Below, one piece after another: positions 7,700 through 9,825 of a DNA stretch of 9,825 nucleotides. Positions within the stretch are counted from its first letter, which is position 1, and each line of letters starts with the position of its first letter. The stretch is taken from positions 1-9,825 of the forward strand of contig CAYPVP010000056.1 in assembly GCA_964414205.1 (NCBI GenBank). The letters run 5' to 3'. Source of the DNA: STD2-102 sp964414205. Lineage in GTDB: Bacteria > Bacillota > Clostridia > Christensenellales > CAG-917. Under the pieces are notes generated by a model. The model did not search any database. It was not told the DNA's origin and worked only from the letters and a program-made list of their open reading frames with translations. The translations under genes were made by a program, and so were the position numbers.

Positions 7700-7917
7700 A
7701 AAAAGAAAAATTTTTATTTTCGCTTTCAATTGAAACAATCTTGGTTGGAATTTTAGATTTGATTTTTACATTTTATGCCATTGCACAATATGTGTTGGTT
7801 TCAGGTGGACAAAAACTTATGCCATCTTCATTTTGGAGTTTTTGTGTGGCTGTGATTGTTTTGAATTGCATTTTGCTGGTCACATGTGTGCTATATTTGA
7901 TTTTTAGAAAAAAATGA
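7696..7917 (+). CDS. Small two-helix membrane protein
   Basis: 73 residues with a Lys-rich N-terminus (MKKEKF), two hydrophobic helices at about 14-36 and 46-69, and a basic end (FRKK). Both ends should face the cytoplasm by the positive-inside rule. The ATG overlaps the previous stop (ATGA) and has GGAGG at 7681-7685, ten bases upstream; a TTG two codons earlier (7690) is possible but less likely. No family is recognised. As the last gene of the operon, it could assist insertion or assembly of the membrane protein encoded just before it. No clear terminator follows. Confidence 0.75.
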   Translation: MKKEKFLFSLSIETILVGILDLIFTFYAIAQYVLVSGGQKLMPSSFWSFCVAVIVLNCILLVTCVLYLIFRKK

Positions 7918-8132
7918 TAAAAATTTAAATCATCAAAAAATGATGACAAATAAGAATTAGCAATATAAATAATAATAACTAATTATTAGCAGATGAAATA
8001 TTTGAAACAAATAATAGATAGTGAGTGATATTATAATAAACAAAGATAGATTTTCTAAGAAAACAAGGATATAGAAATATAAAAAAGATAAATAAAAAAT
8101 TAAAATTACGATAAAAAATGATGGGAATTATT
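7918..8132. other. AT-rich intergenic spacer with weak palindromes
   Basis: This stretch is strongly A-rich and holds no gene. It contains TCATCA (7930-7935) facing TGATGA (7941-7946) across five A, and an 11-base palindrome CTAATTATTAG at 7979-7989. Neither is followed by a U-tract, so neither is a convincing terminator. A TATAAT at 8032-8037 could be the -10 box for the gene at 8133, but its nearest -35-like hexamer, TTGAAA at 8002-8007, is 24 bp away, which is too far. Confidence 0.5.
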
Positions 8133-8474
8133 ATGGAAAAGACGCAACTTGAATTGGCGAGAAAAAACACAGCCACAATTTTGAGAGAAAAAGGAATTGA
8201 TGTCAGCGAAGAAAATTTGGACATTGAAACCTTTCATTTTTTGTTGGCAAAAAAATTTGAAAAAGAAGTTGGCGTTTTCTGCAATTTGTTTGAAGATGAA
8301 GAAGATGAAAAGGCAATCAAAAAACTTGCAGACATTGAAGAATTGTTGTTGACATTGGTCAAAGAGATTGGTGTTGAAGAAAGTGATTTTCAAAGAATAA
8401 GACATTCATTGAACGAAAAATTCGGCAATTATGATGCCAAAAACGCAATCAAATTGAATCTTGACATAAACTGA
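8133..8474 (+). CDS. Small helical protein, possible MazG/PRA-PH-like NTP pyrophosphatase relative
   Basis: 113 residues, helical and acidic in the middle. Its order of features resembles the short phosphoribosyl-ATP pyrophosphohydrolase-like (MazG superfamily) proteins. LARKNTATILREKGI sits where that family has LVRDKIPEIIxxxG, EKEVGVF corresponds to the first helix with acidic metal ligands, KLADIEELL corresponds to the ELADxxEVL helix, and the end (RIRHSLNEKFGNYDAKNAIKL) resembles RxEKxxKRGGFxxxIxL. Several expected acidic ligands are changed (KLAD instead of EELAD), so activity is doubtful. This is a remote resemblance seen by eye. The ATG at 8133 is chosen because GGGA lies at 8123-8126 and the family match starts just after it; ATG at 8118 (118 residues) has no ribosome binding site. 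It appears to be its own unit. Confidence 0.7.
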   Translation: MEKTQLELARKNTATILREKGIDVSEENLDIETFHFLLAKKFEKEVGVFCNLFEDEEDEKAIKKLADIEELLLTLVKEIGVEESDFQRIRHSLNEKFGNYDAKNAIKLNLDIN

Positions 8475-8494
8475 ATCGCTCATTGCTTTTGTGC

Positions 8495-8523
8495 TTGCTA
8501 AATTCAATAGATATGGATATAAT
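8495..8523 (+). promoter_or_regulatory. Sigma-A-type promoter of the YitT-family gene
   Basis: TTGCTA at 8495-8500 (4 of 6 matches), a 17-bp spacer and a perfect TATAAT at 8518-8523. Transcription should start near 8530, giving a leader of about 56 nt that includes the T10G9 tract. The promoter lies just after the stop of the preceding gene (8474). Confidence 0.7.
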
Positions 8524-8560
8524 CAACTTGAAACGATGCAAATCATTTTGTGATTGCAAA

Positions 8561-8579
8561 TTTTTTTTTTGGGGGGGGG
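8561..8579 (+). repeat. T10G9 homopolymer tract at the ribosome binding site
   Basis: Ten T (8561-8570) are followed directly by nine G (8571-8579), six bases before the ATG at 8586. No other Shine-Dalgarno sequence is present, so the G-run must serve by pairing with the CCUCC of 16S rRNA. A run of nine G is striking in such an AT-rich sequence and is prone to slippage. It could tune expression of the YitT-family gene by changing length. Confidence 0.85.
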
Positions 8580-8585
8580 TAATTC

Positions 8586-9488
8586 ATGAATGTGCAAAAG
8601 AAAAAAATGGTGAAAGAAGAAACATTCAATTTTTTTGGAAATCTGTTGGGCAGTTTTTTGCTGGCTTTGTCTTTGCATGTTTTTACAATTCCTGCAAAAT
8701 TTGCTCCTGGTGGGGTGTCAGGCTTGGCATCACTGATTCAAATTGTGTCAGGCTTTTCTGCAAGTTATTCTTTGTTGATTTTCAATGTGCCTTTGGTTGT
8801 GTTGTCTTTCATTTTTTTGTCAAAAAAATTTGCAGTCAAAACAACTTTTTCAATTTTGATGTCATCGCTTTTTTTGAAAATTTTTGAATGGGTAAACTTT
8901 TTTCAATTCAAAGAACAGGGTAGTTTGATTTTAAGTGCCATTGCAGGCGGACTGATTTCTGGCATTGCCATTGGAATTCTCATCAGAACAGGTGCTAGTT
9001 CGGGTGGAACAGACATCATAAGTTTGCTTGTTCAAAAAAAGCATTCATCGTTGTCAATTTCTTGGTTTGTTTTTGCAATGAATTTGTTTGTTGTTTTGCT
9101 TGGTGGAATTTTGTATAGAACAGTTTTAAAAATGGATGCAAATTCAATCATAAACATATTGCTGTTTTCAATGGTAGAAATTTTTATGTCATCAAAAGCG
9201 ATGGACATAATTTTGAACGGAATAAATTCGGCAGTTAAATTTGAAATCATCACCAGCAAACCAAGTGAAATTGGTGATGCTATTGTCAAAAGACTTGGCA
9301 GAGGTGCAACCATTGTCGAAACAAAAGGAGCATACACAAATTCAACAAATGCTGATGTGATTTGTGTTGTAACTCGCCATCAAGTTTCTGAACTAAGAAA
9401 ACTTTTGAAAGAAATTGACCCTAATGCGTTTGCATTTGCAATGAACACAAGGGAAGTCTTGGGCAATGGATTTAGAAAACAAACATAA
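8586..9488 (+). CDS. YitT-family membrane protein (DUF161 + DUF2179)
   Basis: 300 residues. The N-terminal half has about five membrane helices of the DUF161 type with the family's glycine-rich signatures (FAPGGVSGLASLI near residue 40 and RTGASSGGTDIISLL around 135-150). The C-terminal 85 residues form the cytoplasmic DUF2179 domain with GRGAT (238-242), KGAY, and the EIDPNAFAFAMNTREVLGNGF ending. Length and domain order are typical of YitT-like proteins of Firmicutes (YitT, YpjC and others), which are present as several paralogues; the transported substrate, if any, is not established. ATG at 8586 follows the G9 tract by six bases. Single-gene unit with its own promoter; stop TAA and no strong terminator after it. 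An overlapping frame at 8483-8887 is a shadow. Confidence 0.93.
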   Translation: MNVQKKKMVKEETFNFFGNLLGSFLLALSLHVFTIPAKFAPGGVSGLASLIQIVSGFSASYSLLIFNVPLVVLSFIFLSKKFAVKTTFSILMSSLFLKIFEWVNFFQFKEQGSLILSAIAGGLISGIAIGILIRTGASSGGTDIISLLVQKKHSSLSISWFVFAMNLFVVLLGGILYRTVLKMDANSIINILLFSMVEIFMSSKAMDIILNGINSAVKFEIITSKPSEIGDAIVKRLGRGATIVETKGAYTNSTNADVICVVTRHQVSELRKLLKEIDPNAFAFAMNTREVLGNGFRKQT

Positions 9489-9825
9489 ATAAATTTAGTT
9501 TAATAACAAATTTAAAATAAAATTAGGGCAGTAACTAGATTGATTTTTTACAGTGCTAAGTTTTCAACAAAATAACTTATCAATACTTTAATAGATTTAT
9601 ATTTTGCAAATTGAGCAACAAACTATCTTATAAAAGTCCAACACTAAACAAATAACTGAAAAATAACTGAACAACATGCTTAAAACCAAGCCAAACAACA
9701 TAAACACTAAACAAGTTAACTAATGTGGCGAAAAAAGAAAATAAATTAATATTCAAATATAATGTATATTCTGCATAATATATAGCATATTTAAACTTAT
9801 AAATGAATAATAATACAAAAATCCT
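9489..9825. other. Non-coding AT-rich tail with short repeats
   Basis: No gene of useful length on either strand. Visible structure: a weak all-AU inverted repeat (TAAATTT at 9490-9496, AAATTTA at 9508-9514); an 11-bp unit in exact tandem (9650-9660 and 9661-9671); an 11-bp direct repeat ACACTAAACAA at 9641-9651 and 9704-9714; and a TATAAT at 9758-9763 without a -35 partner. The stretch 9620-9720 is rich in A and C and poor in G on this strand. It may be the leader of a gene beyond the window. Confidence 0.5.
9650..9671. repeat. Two exact tandem copies of an 11-bp unit
   Basis: AAATAACTGAA occurs at 9650-9660 and again at 9661-9671 without a gap. It overlaps by two bases the first copy of the ACACTAAACAA repeat (9641-9651). 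No function is evident; it may be a binding site pair or a simple slippage product. Confidence 0.6.

Noticed and set aside
7930..7946. TCATCA/TGATGA hairpin as terminator of the helicase operon
   Set aside because: The stem has only six weak pairs and is not followed by a T-run.
8118..8132. ATG at 8118 as start of the small helical protein
   Set aside because: No ribosome binding site precedes it; ATG at 8133 has GGGA at a fitting distance and agrees with the family-like N-terminus.
8483..8887. 134-residue open frame overlapping the YitT-family gene
   Set aside because: It runs through the promoter and homopolymer tract, is Cys/Phe/Trp-rich without a family match, and lies in another frame of a clear YitT-family gene.
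9489..9514. AU-only inverted repeat after the YitT-family gene as a terminator
   Set aside because: It has seven A-U pairs with an 11-base loop and no GC core or T-tract.
1..9825. CRISPR arrays, tRNA or rRNA genes, transposases and integrases
   Set aside because: I looked for regularly spaced direct repeats, cloverleaf-like segments and DDE or recombinase signatures and saw none.

Overview
The window is about 9.8 kb of very AT-rich bacterial DNA. Eight credible genes all lie on the + strand. Strong GGAGG-type ribosome binding sites, sigma-A-like promoters, use of TGA as a stop, and a YitT-family protein point to a low-GC Gram-positive bacterium (Firmicutes/Clostridia-like, probably uncultured). 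This is inference; no rRNA or other phylogenetic marker is present. Codon use is odd for such an AT-rich genome: leucine is mostly TTG and almost never TTA.

Layout. 1-112: upstream edge with a TTGACA box and an inverted repeat. 113-1078: polytopic membrane protein resembling the DUF5692 family. 1213-1250: strong hairpin terminator with A and T tracts on both sides. 1292-2380: a self-contained unit with a clear promoter, a leader of only about 10 nt, and a full-length but divergent class-I release factor (RF1-like). The factor keeps GGQ but has lost the stop-codon-reading loop. 2381-2512: AT-rich leader with degenerate repeats. 2513-7917: a tightly packed four-gene operon (overlap of 17 nt, gap of 11 nt, ATGA overlap). 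It encodes a superfamily-1 UvrD-like helicase with extra N- and C-terminal regions, a soluble helical coiled-coil protein, a single-pass membrane protein with a cytoplasmic N-domain and a Cys-laddered repeat ectodomain, and a tiny two-helix membrane protein. 7918-8132: AT-rich spacer. 8133-8474: small helical protein that looks like a distant MazG/phosphoribosyl-ATP pyrophosphohydrolase relative. 8495-9488: promoter, a T10G9 homopolymer tract serving as the ribosome binding region, and a YitT-family membrane protein (DUF161 plus DUF2179). 9489-9825: non-coding AT-rich tail with short repeats.

The best candidate for an undescribed system is the 2513-7917 operon. It couples a nucleic-acid motor to a coiled-coil partner and a transmembrane protein with a surface repeat domain. 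Its function is unknown; an envelope-linked defence or surface-sensing role is only a hypothesis. The second most interesting items are the RF1-like protein with the gutted decoding domain and the T10G9 tract in front of the YitT gene.
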